Positions 44,046-51,700 of a stretch of 64,000 nucleotides of DNA are shown one piece after another. The notes below the pieces were generated by a model. The model saw nothing but the letters and a program-made list of their open reading frames with translations. It was not told the DNA's origin and did no database searches. The translations under genes and the position numbers were made by a program. Position 1 is the first letter of the stretch. Each line of letters starts with the position of its first letter. Source of the stretch: a bacterium (GTDB lineage: Bacteria > Patescibacteriota > Saccharimonadia > Saccharimonadales > UBA4665); contig JAJZAF010000003.1 in NCBI GenBank assembly GCA_021799595.1, forward strand, positions 1 to 64,000. The letters run 5' to 3'.

Positions 44046-45350
44046 ATGAGTAGTCCTAGTCTTGAAGATATTGTCAGTTTATGCAAACGCCGAGGCTTTC
44101 TATACCAGGGCAGCGAGATCTATGGTGGTCTGGCTGGTACCTGGGATTATGGTCCGCTCGGAGTACAGTTAAAGCGGAATATGACTGAACTGTGGTGGCA
44201 GCATTTTGTCGAAGAGCGAGGGGATATTTACGGGATAGATAGCGCCATATTAATGAACCAGAAAGTTTGGCAAGCCAGCGGTCACGTTGCTACTTTCACC
44301 GATCCGTTGGTGGAATGTAAAAATTGTCAGAGCCGGTTTCGTGCTGACAAAATAGACATGCACCATTGCCCTACGTGTGGGCAAGCAGATCCTTTCGACC
44401 AGCCGCGTCAATTTAACCTTATGTTTAAAACCCACGTCGGCCCAGTAGAAGATGACAGTGCGGTGACATACTTGCGTCCTGAAACCGCGCAAGGTATGTT
44501 TGTAAATTTTAAGAACGTTGTTGATAGTTTGTATCCAGATTTGCCGTTCGGCCTTGCACAAATCGGTCGCAGTTTTCGAAATGAAATAAGCCCGCGAGAC
44601 TTTATATTTCGCTCCCGTGAATTTGAAATAATGGAATTAGAATACTTTGTGTCACCAGGAGAATGGGAAAAATACTTTGAATTATGGCGGCAGCAATCGT
44701 GGAGTTGGTTTGATTTACTTGGTCTTGCCAAAACGAAAATTAAGGAGGTGGAAGTGCAGGAGACGGACCGTGCTCATTACAGCCAACGGACTATAGATTT
44801 CTATTATGATTTTCCTTCTTTAGGTTTTGATGAAATCGGCGGCTTGGCATATCGCAGTGATTTTGATCTAAAAAATCATCAAAAGTCATCTGGCAAGAAT
44901 TTGCAGTATCAGCCAAAAGACAAAGCTGATCCTTTTATACCTCACGTCATAGAGCCAACGTATGGTGTTGGACGCAATCTCATGGCGGTGTTAGCTGATG
45001 CGTACAGTGAAGATGAAGTTAGTGGTGAAAAACGGATTTATCTCAAATTACCGTTTGATTTGGCGCCCGTGAAAGTAGCAGTAAGCCCACTTCTTAAAAA
45101 TAAGCCGGCGCTTGTCACGCGTGCCAGAGAAATCTACAATGACCTCAAAAAAAGTTTCGGAGCAGTTGTATGGGATGATAACGGTAATATTGGTAAGCGC
45201 TATAGGCGCCAGGATGAAATAGGTACGCCATATTGTGTAACAATTGACTTTGAAACAGTTGAAGGTGACGGAAGTGTAACTTTGCGTAGCCGAGATAGTA
45301 CCGAGCAACGACGTTTTCAGCCCGATGGGTTGGCAAATCAGATCCACTGA
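44046..45350 (+). CDS. glyS: Glycyl-tRNA synthetase, homodimeric type
   Basis: Charges tRNA-Gly; the alpha-2 type rather than the alpha2beta2 type of most bacteria. Motifs: KRRGFLYQGSEIYGGLAGTWDYGPLG near the start, a CxxC-CxxC zinc region (CKNCQSRF and CPTCGQ), FNLMF, PETAQGMFVNF (motif 2 region) and EPTYGVGRNLMAVL (motif 3). Length is 434 aa. ATG 44046 is chosen because a -10 box lies just before it and MSSPSLEDIVSLC matches the family; the ATG at 43986 would lie within recO. Confidence 0.95.
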   Translation: MSSPSLEDIVSLCKRRGFLYQGSEIYGGLAGTWDYGPLGVQLKRNMTELWWQHFVEERGDIYGIDSAILMNQKVWQASGHVATFTDPLVECKNCQSRFRADKIDMHHCPTCGQADPFDQPRQFNLMFKTHVGPVEDDSAVTYLRPETAQGMFVNFKNVVDSLYPDLPFGLAQIGRSFRNEISPRDFIFRSREFEIMELEYFVSPGEWEKYFELWRQQSWSWFDLLGLAKTKIKEVEVQETDRAHYSQRTIDFYYDFPSLGFDEIGGLAYRSDFDLKNHQKSSGKNLQYQPKDKADPFIPHVIEPTYGVGRNLMAVLADAYSEDEVSGEKRIYLKLPFDLAPVKVAVSPLLKNKPALVTRAREIYNDLKKSFGAVVWDDNGNIGKRYRRQDEIGTPYCVTIDFETVEGDGSVTLRSRDSTEQRRFQPDGLANQIH

Positions 45351-45352
45351 GG

Positions 45353-45380
45353 TTGCCAGTTCAGTCCAGTAGTATAGACT
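45353..45380 (+). promoter_or_regulatory. Promoter of the NYN-domain gene
   Basis: TTGCCA (45353-45358), 16 bp, TAGACT (45375-45380), with ATG 45387 6 nt later. TATAGA overlaps it at 45373-45378. Confidence 0.45.
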
Positions 45381-45386
45381 ATAGAT

Positions 45387-45986
45387 ATGGCGCTGAAACC
45401 GAAAAAACCCACGGCCTACGCTTTTATTGATAGCCAAAACCTTAATCTAGGTACTCAACGGATGGGGTGGAAGCTTGATTGGCGTAAGTTTCGTAACTAC
45501 CTTCGCAATTCTTACGGGGTAACCAAAGCGTACATGTTCATTGGATACATGAGCGGCAACGAATCGCTTTATGAATATATGCACGAGCTAGGCTTCCTGG
45601 TTGTCTTAAAGCCAACACTGGATATTACAGCTTTTGCAGAAAGCGGGCGTGACCAAAATACTGTTCGGCGAGGAGAAGAGACCGAAAAAGAGAAACCGCT
45701 TGTGAAGGGTAACGTTGATGTTGAGTTAGTACTTTATGCGCTCAAGGAAATGACAAACTATCAGAAAGCTATTATTGTCTCTGGTGACGGGGACTTCTTT
45801 AGTTTGGCAGAATATTTAGAAGAGCAAGGGCGTCTCGGTTACATTCTGGCTCCAAACTGGCAATACTCAAGTCTGCTCAAACCATTTGAAAAAAAGATTG
45901 TACGTCTCGATTTATTGAGAAAACAACTAGCCTACCAGGATCGAAATAGAGGCAAACAGAAAGATACTGCCCAAAAAACTAAATAA
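45387..45986 (+). CDS. NYN-domain (LabA/DUF88) putative RNase
   Basis: 199 residues of the PIN-like NYN family. The acidic catalytic positions are visible: FIDSQNLNLG, KGNVDVELVLYAL and SGDGDFFSLAEYLEEQG. The basic C-terminal tail (QDRNRGKQKDTAQKTK) may bind RNA. Members cut or process RNA in several bacteria, but the target here is unknown. It stands alone, between glyS and an MBL-fold gene. Confidence 0.85.
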   Translation: MALKPKKPTAYAFIDSQNLNLGTQRMGWKLDWRKFRNYLRNSYGVTKAYMFIGYMSGNESLYEYMHELGFLVVLKPTLDITAFAESGRDQNTVRRGEETEKEKPLVKGNVDVELVLYALKEMTNYQKAIIVSGDGDFFSLAEYLEEQGRLGYILAPNWQYSSLLKPFEKKIVRLDLLRKQLAYQDRNRGKQKDTAQKTK

Positions 45987-46013
45987 ATTGTCTTGCTAAA
46001 TTAAAAACATTGC

Positions 46014-46019
46014 TACAAT
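46014..46019 (+). promoter_or_regulatory. Extended -10 of the MBL-fold gene
   Basis: TGCTACAAT (46011-46019). TTGCTA (45993-45998) lies 15 bp upstream and is a weak -35. The leader carries AGGAGG (46037-46042). Confidence 0.5.
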
Positions 46020-46054
46020 AAAAAATATAAAAGGCTAGGAGGATATTATTTGAT

Positions 46055-46681
46055 ATGAAGGTGACTAAATTTATACACTCGTGTTTGTTGGTTGAGACAG
46101 GTGATCGAACCGCTCTTTTTGATCCAGGTTCTATGAGTGCAGCGGCTATTGATGTCGATAGTTTACAAAAGTTAGATGACGTCTTCATTACACATATTCA
46201 CCAAGACCACTTTGATATTAACTTGATACAAAAAATTGTTCAAAAATTCCCTGGTATCAGAATAACTACTACAGACGAAGTTGTCGATCAACTGTCGGCT
46301 AGAAATATCCCTGCAAGCACTCAGGCACCACAGGGAGTAACGTTCTTCGTCTCGCCTCATGAAAGTGTGGCACCGCTGTTTCCACAGCCCAGCGAGATTG
46401 GCATTCATTATGAAGATATCATTAGTCATCCAGGTGACAGCCATAGTTTTAAAGAAACTAAAAAAGTTTTAGCCTTGCCGATTACAGCTCCGTGGGGAAG
46501 TACTATCCGTGCTCTTAATTTAGCGCTGGAGCTTAAGCCACAATATGTTCTTCCCATTCATGATTGGCATTGGAGCGAAGAGGCGCGTACCCAAATGTAT
46601 GATATGTTCGAAAATCAACTAGGGTCCAGAGGTATTACATTTTATAAGTTACAGACCGGTAGGCCAGTCGATATATTTTAG
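46055..46681 (+). CDS. UlaG-like metallo-beta-lactamase-fold hydrolase
   Basis: 208 residues with HIHQDHFD (HxHxDH zinc motif) and a later His in SHPGDSHSF, as in the UlaG-like branch of the metallo-beta-lactamase fold. These enzymes act as lactonases, phosphoesterases or nucleases; the substrate cannot be told. The SD AGGAGG is strong but 12 nt from ATG 46055. The AT-rich leader suggests individual regulation. Confidence 0.8.
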   Translation: MKVTKFIHSCLLVETGDRTALFDPGSMSAAAIDVDSLQKLDDVFITHIHQDHFDINLIQKIVQKFPGIRITTTDEVVDQLSARNIPASTQAPQGVTFFVSPHESVAPLFPQPSEIGIHYEDIISHPGDSHSFKETKKVLALPITAPWGSTIRALNLALELKPQYVLPIHDWHWSEEARTQMYDMFENQLGSRGITFYKLQTGRPVDIF

Positions 46682-46720
46682 TAGCAACAAACTAAACACA
46701 TAAAAACTAAGCACATAAAA

Positions 46721-46749
46721 TTGACATATTATCTATTTATTGCTACAAT
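46721..46749 (+). promoter_or_regulatory. Near-consensus promoter
   Basis: TTGACA (46721-46726), exactly 17 bp, TGC-TACAAT (-10 at 46744-46749, with an extended TGC). The start codon follows at 46761. This is one of the strongest promoters in the window. Confidence 0.85.
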
Positions 46750-46760
46750 ACTAAATTGTA

Positions 46761-47042
46761 ATGTCTAAAAATCAAAAAAACAGCAATACTTATAAATGGT
46801 TCAGAAAGCTTAGTTCACGTCTCAGCATGTTTGTTATGGCTGCGACCGCAACTATAGGTGTTATGGATATGCAAAATGATCCTCGCTTGCGGGTGATTGT
46901 GCCTAATCAGCCAACGTTTGCAGTAGAAACAAATAATACCGAATTACTTAACCCAATATTACGAGAAAAGGAAGAAACAGGTCCGCATTATGTCAGTTAT
47001 AGCGTGTCCCAGCGCACACCTAGCAGACACGGAAAAAGGTAG
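46761..47042 (+). CDS. Small single-TM protein, paralogue-like with the next gene
   Basis: 93 residues. A polar N-terminus (MSKNQKNSNTYKWFRKL) is followed by one hydrophobic helix (about 22-38) and a short exposed tail. It shares its start pattern (Ser-Asn-Asn-Thr-Tyr-Lys) with the next gene, suggesting a common origin. No known domain. It is expressed from a near-consensus promoter, so it may be abundant. Confidence 0.6.
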   Translation: MSKNQKNSNTYKWFRKLSSRLSMFVMAATATIGVMDMQNDPRLRVIVPNQPTFAVETNNTELLNPILREKEETGPHYVSYSVSQRTPSRHGKR

Positions 47043-47080
47043 CTTGATTTATTAATAATAATGTGATAATATACTAAATT

Positions 47081-47545
47081 ATGAGTAACAACAATACATA
47101 CAAAGCAACTCGTCACCTACATGTCGTACCTGGTTCCGAGTTGGAAAAATTGGAAAAAAGGGTAGAACGCCCCGCGTCAACACATAACCGGCTACGGCAC
47201 ATACCCGCCATTATGGCCATAGGTGTTTTGGCACTTGTTGGTAAAGCAACTTACAATATTGTTGAAGAGCCATCTGGTCTCGGTGTGCCATATAACTACG
47301 GTGCGCAACAGCTTGCAAAGCTCCCGCAAGTTAAAGTTACACCTGATCAAAGTCAGGCTGTTATGGGGGCAGAAGAGATAGCAGTAGTAGCTAAAGATGG
47401 CGTTGATGATTGGGTGTTTACAGGACCGGAAAGTAATACAGAACTTGGTGTTGCATTAACTAACTTTATCAGAGCACAAAGTCCTACAGGGAATATAGAT
47501 GCAGGCACAACGTACCATGTGCCTGTTATTCCGGAACCCAAATAA
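47081..47545 (+). CDS. Single-TM protein of unknown function
   Basis: 154 residues: a basic tail (MSNNNTYKATRHLHVVPGSEL), a membrane helix (about 45-60), then an exposed domain ending AGTTYHVPVIPEPK. That end recalls the last strand of LysM-like domains (a Gly-x-x-Tyr-x-Val-Pro pattern), but the similarity is weak. TATACT at 47070-47075 ends 5 nt before ATG. It is followed by the terminator at 47586-47608. Confidence 0.6.
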   Translation: MSNNNTYKATRHLHVVPGSELEKLEKRVERPASTHNRLRHIPAIMAIGVLALVGKATYNIVEEPSGLGVPYNYGAQQLAKLPQVKVTPDQSQAVMGAEEIAVVAKDGVDDWVFTGPESNTELGVALTNFIRAQSPTGNIDAGTTYHVPVIPEPK

Positions 47546-47585
47546 TAAAAATGTAAATAGCTGCCTAGTATCAGGTTGGTAATTA

Positions 47586-47608
47586 AAAACGCTACATATA
47601 GCGCTTTT
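47586..47608 (+). terminator. Intrinsic terminator after the single-TM protein gene
   Basis: CGCTA (47590-47594), loop CATA, TAGCG (47599-47603), then CTTTT. Preceded by AAAA. It should end the transcript of the genes before mraZ. Confidence 0.6.
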
Positions 47609-47635
47609 ATCATTTCTTGAGGTAGATCTGTGGAT

Positions 47636-47661
47636 AAGTGGTGTGATAAACACCACTTTTT
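47636..47661 (+). terminator. Second intrinsic terminator before mraZ
   Basis: AAGTGGTGT (47636-47644), loop GATAA, ACACCACTT (47650-47658), then TTT. The 9-bp stem is strong. The sequence TGTGGATAA (47630-47638), a match to the DnaA-box consensus, overlaps its left arm. Confidence 0.7.
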
Positions 47662-47674
47662 ATCGCTTTATTGC

Positions 47675-47726
47675 TTGCAGGGGGTTGTGGTGGGTAGTAC
47701 ACTTCATGGAAGTGGGTAGAAGTGGT
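47675..47726 (+). promoter_or_regulatory. mraZ promoter with GTGGG boxes (candidate MraZ operator)
   Basis: TTGCAG (47675-47680), 17 bp, TACACT (47698-47703). GTGGG occurs at 47690-47694 (between the promoter elements) and 47712-47716, and GTGGT at 47722-47726. The last two are separated by TAGAA, exactly 5 nt. MraZ is known in other bacteria to bind GTGGG repeats with 5-nt spacers upstream of its own operon. This is therefore a likely autoregulatory site. Confidence 0.65.
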
Positions 47727-47786
47727 ACGGCAAAATAGCGTACCAATTCAAAAAATAAAAACCACTAGCAGCTTAAAGGGAATACC

Positions 47787-48152
47787 ATGGCTAAGGTAGA
47801 CTACTTCGAAAGGAAGCTGGACGACAAGAGAAGGTTAACTTTACCTTCAGAACTTCGGAACCAGTTTTTAAGCGGGGCAGTTATAACAAGGGGGTTCGGC
47901 CAGTATCTGCATCTTTATCCAAAAGATGTATGGGATAACATTGTCGAACCAAAGCTAGCTGGAGATATTCTCGATGAGCAAATTGCCGATCTGAACGTCC
48001 AATTCCGGATGGGAAAGGTTGAGCAATTGCCCGATGGCAAGCAGGGACGTATTGTCCTCGAGCAACATTTGCTCGATTACGCAGGTATTCACCGTGACGT
48101 AGTCGTGGTAGGGGTTGGTCGGTACTGGCGCCTGATGGCTCCACACAGCTAA
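47787..48152 (+). CDS. mraZ: Transcriptional regulator MraZ
   Basis: 121 residues with two AbrB-like swapped-hairpin domains. The Asp-x-x-x-Arg motifs appear as DDKRRLTLPSELR and DGKQGRIVLEQHL. It binds DNA upstream of the division/cell-wall (dcw) cluster, and the GTGGG boxes at 47690-47726 match the known target. SD AAAGGGA lies 9 nt before ATG. It heads the cluster, but rsmH does not follow closely: a 249-nt structured gap separates them. Confidence 0.94.
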   Translation: MAKVDYFERKLDDKRRLTLPSELRNQFLSGAVITRGFGQYLHLYPKDVWDNIVEPKLAGDILDEQIADLNVQFRMGKVEQLPDGKQGRIVLEQHLLDYAGIHRDVVVVGVGRYWRLMAPHS

Positions 48153-48183
48153 CCGAATCGGCGCATGTTCCTTAACAATATAG

Positions 48184-48401
48184 CGATTAGAAAACCCTCG
48201 AGGTTAGCTAATCGACAGTCAGCATGTGGAGCATATGAGCATACCACATAAAAAAACGCTCGGCACCTTTCAAAAACACCTCCCAAAACTCCACCTCACA
48301 CATAAGTCTCTCAAACTCGACGTGGCGAATCGTAATTTACAATTTGCTGTGTCACACAAAAACAAAAACTTAACAAAAACAAAAAGCTGACTGTCGATTA
48401 G
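48184..48401 (+). promoter_or_regulatory. Structured mraZ-rsmH leader with a 16-bp long-range inverted repeat
   Basis: CTAATCGACAGTCAGC (48208-48223) is the exact complement of GCTGACTGTCGATTAG (48386-48401). The same left arm can instead pair its CTAATCG with CGATTAG at 48184-48190 to make a local hairpin (7 bp, a 2x2 internal loop, 4 more bp, 5-nt loop). The two pairings exclude each other. ATGTGG/CCACAT (48224-48229 with 48244-48249) forms another hairpin. The stretch 48356-48425 is a run of AC-rich AAAAAC repeats without structure. This looks like a conformational switch, or, less likely, a small mobile element. Confidence 0.6.
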
Positions 48402-48431
48402 GTGACCTTGCAAAAACAAAAACAAGCAAAG

Positions 48432-49337
48432 ATGCACCAAAATAAAAACCAAAATAGTCTCCAGCACGTTCCAGTTTTACTTGACGCCGTACTGAAGTAT
48501 CTTGATCCTCAGATCAATGATCGATACCTTGATCTGACAGCAGGATACGGAGGGCATGCCAAAGAAATACTAAAACGAGTTGGAAGCCTCGCACAGTCGG
48601 TCTTGGTTGATCGTGATCTTCGAGCCATTGAAGTGCTGAAAAAAAAGTTCGATGGCAACGTAGAAATCCGACACCAGGATTTTCATCAAGCAGCAGGCGA
48701 GTTGTTGCAAGCACAGCGGCAGTTCGATCTTATTTTGGCGGATCTCGGGACATCGTCACCGCACCTTAACGAGGGTCAACGTGGCTTTGCTATCAAAGTC
48801 GACGGACCACTGGATATGCGCATGGATCAGTCTCAAGAACTGACTGCCGAGATTATAGTGAATAACTACAGTGAGGCGGCCTTGACTGATCTATTGAGGC
48901 GTTATGGCGAAGAGCCACGATCAAAAGCAATAGCCAAAGCAATTGTTGAAAAACGACCGCTGACGAGGACTAGCCAACTAGCTGAACTGGTTCGAGACAT
49001 CTGGCCAGGGCAGTATCGGCTACATCCGGCTACAAGGACGTTCCAAGCGCTTCGTATTGCTGTCAACAACGAAATTGAGCTAATAGAGATAAGTCTGCCA
49101 CTCTGGCTTAAGTTATTGGCACCTGGCGGACGGATCGCTATTATTAGCTTTCACAGCCTGGAAGATCGCTTAGTAAAACAGGCGTTACAAGCGCAAGCCG
49201 GCGTCCGTTATGATGCCGAAGTTAGTCTCCTCACGAAACATCCAGTTGTTCCTACTCCCTCAGAAATAGCCCATAATCCGCGGGCTCGTAGTGCCAAACT
49301 ACGAGCCGCAGTGAAAATAAAAAAGAAAGGGAACTAA
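48432..49337 (+). CDS. rsmH: 16S rRNA (cytosine1402-N4)-methyltransferase RsmH
   Basis: Methylates C1402 of 16S rRNA in the P site. The family start HVPVLLDAVLKYLDP is followed by the SAM-binding DLTAGYGGHAKEIL, then LADLGTSSPHLNEGQRGFA (active-site region) and a C-terminal ISFHSLEDRLVK. 301 aa. ATG 48432 is preferred; an in-frame GTG at 48402 directly follows the inverted repeat and would add 10 Gln/Lys residues. The standard dcw order mraZ-rsmH is kept despite the long gap. Confidence 0.93.
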   Translation: MHQNKNQNSLQHVPVLLDAVLKYLDPQINDRYLDLTAGYGGHAKEILKRVGSLAQSVLVDRDLRAIEVLKKKFDGNVEIRHQDFHQAAGELLQAQRQFDLILADLGTSSPHLNEGQRGFAIKVDGPLDMRMDQSQELTAEIIVNNYSEAALTDLLRRYGEEPRSKAIAKAIVEKRPLTRTSQLAELVRDIWPGQYRLHPATRTFQALRIAVNNEIELIEISLPLWLKLLAPGGRIAIISFHSLEDRLVKQALQAQAGVRYDAEVSLLTKHPVVPTPSEIAHNPRARSAKLRAAVKIKKKGN

Positions 49338-49339
49338 CC

Positions 49340-49399
49340 ATGCCTATTCGGGTAAAAAGTAGCTCCCGCACCTATAAGATTCACGTTCGCGTAGTCTAA
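49340..49399 (+). CDS. 19-residue micro-ORF between rsmH and ftsL
   Basis: MPIRVKSSSRTYKIHVRVV, a small basic peptide. It starts 2 bp after the rsmH stop and has AAAGGGA 8 nt upstream, so it should be translated by coupling. Nothing similar is recognised. An 11-bp perfect hairpin (49410-49444) follows its stop and precedes ftsL. It may be a leader peptide that senses translation, or a genuine small protein. Confidence 0.45.
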   Translation: MPIRVKSSSRTYKIHVRVV

Positions 49400-49409
49400 T
49401 AGGTAAAAC

Positions 49410-49444
49410 GTTCCGGTTCTCACCAAGACGTGTAGAACCGGAAC
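49410..49444 (+). promoter_or_regulatory. Perfect 11-bp hairpin before ftsL
   Basis: GTTCCGGTTCT (49410-49420), a 13-nt loop, AGAACCGGAAC (49434-49444). The stem is GC-rich and stable, but only ACTAAAAAAC follows, with no U-run, so it is not a normal terminator. It separates the rsmH part from ftsL and could slow or partly stop transcription or protect the downstream RNA. Confidence 0.6.
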
Positions 49445-49486
49445 ACTAAAAAACAAATATAAAAACAAATAGTAAAGAGAAAAGAT

Positions 49487-49834
49487 ATGACATACTCAAG
49501 TTCGTTGGCCATGAATCGCACTCGCTTTTCAGGTCGTAACCAAAATTCTATTCATTTCCGAGCCCAAGCTCGTAGTATTGGTCCAGTCAGCAACACCATT
49601 ACGCTTATTGTGTTGGCTTGTCTGCTCGGTCTGTTATACTTGACCCAGGTTACCAAGACAAATGCCTACGGTTTCCAGATTAACAATCTACAACAAACTC
49701 AAAGTTCGCTAGAAAATCAGTACCAGAATTTGCAGGTTGCTTCTGCGCAGTTACAGTCACTAAACCGAGTAGAAAATAGCGCGGTTGCCAAAGGTCTAGT
49801 TCCAGTTACTCCGTCAGCGACAGTTCAAAACTAG
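49487..49834 (+). CDS. ftsL: FtsL-like cell division protein
   Basis: 115 residues: a basic cytoplasmic tail (about 1-34), one membrane helix (about 36-56), then an extracellular coiled coil (about 62-96). This layout and the place between rsmH and the PBP gene identify FtsL/FtsLB-type proteins, which link FtsQ to FtsW and FtsI in the divisome. Sequence conservation in the family is low, so the call rests mainly on context and topology. Confidence 0.8.
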   Translation: MTYSSSLAMNRTRFSGRNQNSIHFRAQARSIGPVSNTITLIVLACLLGLLYLTQVTKTNAYGFQINNLQQTQSSLENQYQNLQVASAQLQSLNRVENSAVAKGLVPVTPSATVQN

Positions 49835-49850
49835 AAAAGAGTGAAATAGT

Positions 49851-51638
49851 GTGTGGGATAAGCCAGGTTTAGCTCAATCTATACAGCGGGTACGAATTTG
49901 GTACGGCGCTCTTGTTGCAGTGCTTGTTATTTTTGGTGTGAGGCTCTTTTATGTTCAGGTTATCGAGTACAGTCATTACGAAGCTGCGGCTCTCAGTGAT
50001 CAGCTAAAAGAGTATCAGATTCCGTCGACACGCGGGCTGATTGAGGCGTACGATGGCAACAATGTCGTACCGTTGGTCCTTAATCAGGAGCTCTATACAC
50101 TATACGCGGATCCACCGCTTATAAAAAACGCTAACAAGGTAGCAGCTAAGCTTAGCCAAGTAGTTGGTGGTAGTGCTAGCCAGTATGCAAGCCTGATGCA
50201 TAGGCCGAACACTCAATATGTAGTACTTGCGAATAAAATTACTGCCGCTCAGAGTAATAAAATTCTTTCTTTTCAATTTCCAGGCATCAATACTCAAGGT
50301 CAGGACTATAGAGTTTACCCAGATGGCAGTTTGGCTTCTCAAGTTCTTGGCTTCGTAAATAACAGCGGGGTAGGTGAGTACGGTATTGAGCAGGCTCTTA
50401 ATAAGGAACTAGCAGGTAAGCCCGGTCGAGTAAAAGCAGTTACTGATACAGCAGGTGTGCCACTAGCGGCCAATAAAAACAACATTGAGTCTCAACCCAT
50501 AAATGGCGATAATATCGTGACAACTTTAAATTTGCCGATGCAGGAACAGATGGAAAAAATATTAAAAAATGAATATAAAGCAACAAAATCCCAGGGACTC
50601 AGTGCCATCATTATGGATCCGTATAATGGTCAAATTGATGCTATGGCTAATTACCCGACTTATAACCCCAGTAATTATGAGAACGTCACCAACGCTGCGT
50701 TGTTTCAAAACGCTGCCATTGATAATCCGATTGAACCAGGCTCTTCGATGAAAACACTAACAACGCCAGCGGCGCTAAATCTAGGTGCTATTCAACCGAA
50801 TGAAAGTTTTTATGATCCAGCTCACTGGGTAATTGATGGTTTCAATATTACGGATATCAAGCAGGATGGTGGAGCACGGGAACAAAACATTGCCAGTATT
50901 TTGGCGCTGTCGCTCAATACTGGTGCAACATGGATGTTGATGCAAATGAGTCATCCCGGTGGCACTCAAATTACTCAAAGCGGCATTAATAAGTGGCATG
51001 ACTACATGGTAAATCACTTTCATTTAGGTCAACCGACCGGGATTCAACAGGGCTATGAATCGGCTGGATTCGTACCACCAGACAATCCGAATGATCCGAG
51101 TATTGATCTCCGATTTGCCAACACCGCTTTCGGTCAAGGCGTGCAGTTGACTGCACTCCAACTCATTACCGCTCTTTCTAGTGTTATTAACGGTGGCACC
51201 TACTATCAGCCAACATTGGTATCAAAGGTCATCACCCCAAGTGGGCAAGTAATTCCCTATAAGCCGAAAGTGCTTATTCGGAATACAGTTAAACCGTCTA
51301 TAGCAGGTGAGCTTGAACCACTTATGGAGAATGTAGTTAAAACCTATCTCCATGAAGGCTTTAGCTTCATGAATTTTCCCTCAAATTACATAGTCGGCGG
51401 CAAGACGGGAACTGCCCAGATTGCTAAACCAAATGGCGGTGGTTATTACAACAATCTCTTTAATGGTACTTATATCGGCTTTGTTGGCGGGGATAGGCCA
51501 CAATACTTGATTGTTGTCTATAATATTAAGCCAGGCGTACCCGGGTATGCGGGTTCTTACGGCGGACAACCGGTCTTTGCTGATCTGGCCCATATGCTCA
51601 TAAACGACTCATATGTTACGCCAAAAACAACTCAATAA
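49851..51638 (+). CDS. ftsI: Division transpeptidase FtsI / class B penicillin-binding protein
   Basis: Cross-links septal peptidoglycan. One membrane helix (about residues 16-36), the PBP dimer domain (about 55-215) and the transpeptidase domain. The Ser-x-x-Lys motif is at S298 (GSSMKTL), the Ser-x-Asn motif is in LSLNTGA and the Lys-Thr-Gly motif at about K518 (GGKTGTAQ). 595 aa without C-terminal PASTA domains. The start is GTG 49851. Spacing of 16 bp from ftsL. Confidence 0.94.
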   Translation: MWDKPGLAQSIQRVRIWYGALVAVLVIFGVRLFYVQVIEYSHYEAAALSDQLKEYQIPSTRGLIEAYDGNNVVPLVLNQELYTLYADPPLIKNANKVAAKLSQVVGGSASQYASLMHRPNTQYVVLANKITAAQSNKILSFQFPGINTQGQDYRVYPDGSLASQVLGFVNNSGVGEYGIEQALNKELAGKPGRVKAVTDTAGVPLAANKNNIESQPINGDNIVTTLNLPMQEQMEKILKNEYKATKSQGLSAIIMDPYNGQIDAMANYPTYNPSNYENVTNAALFQNAAIDNPIEPGSSMKTLTTPAALNLGAIQPNESFYDPAHWVIDGFNITDIKQDGGAREQNIASILALSLNTGATWMLMQMSHPGGTQITQSGINKWHDYMVNHFHLGQPTGIQQGYESAGFVPPDNPNDPSIDLRFANTAFGQGVQLTALQLITALSSVINGGTYYQPTLVSKVITPSGQVIPYKPKVLIRNTVKPSIAGELEPLMENVVKTYLHEGFSFMNFPSNYIVGGKTGTAQIAKPNGGGYYNNLFNGTYIGFVGGDRPQYLIVVYNIKPGVPGYAGSYGGQPVFADLAHMLINDSYVTPKTTQ

Positions 51639-51673
51639 ATAAAGGAACATATGCAATATTGCCATAGGCAAAA

Positions 51674-51682
51674 TGCTATAAT
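51674..51682 (+). promoter_or_regulatory. Extended -10 before mraY
   Basis: TGCTATAAT (TATAAT at 51677-51682), 18 nt before ATG 51701. It would give mraY-ftsW-murG-ftsQ an internal promoter. Confidence 0.55.
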
Positions 51683-51700
51683 ACAGCGAAAGAACAAAAC

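Noticed and set aside
47630-47638. DnaA-box match TGTGGATAA, and a second (TTATCCACA) at 57959-57967
   Set aside because: A 9-bp match is expected by chance about once in two windows of this size on both strands. The two are 10 kb apart with no cluster, so no origin is called.
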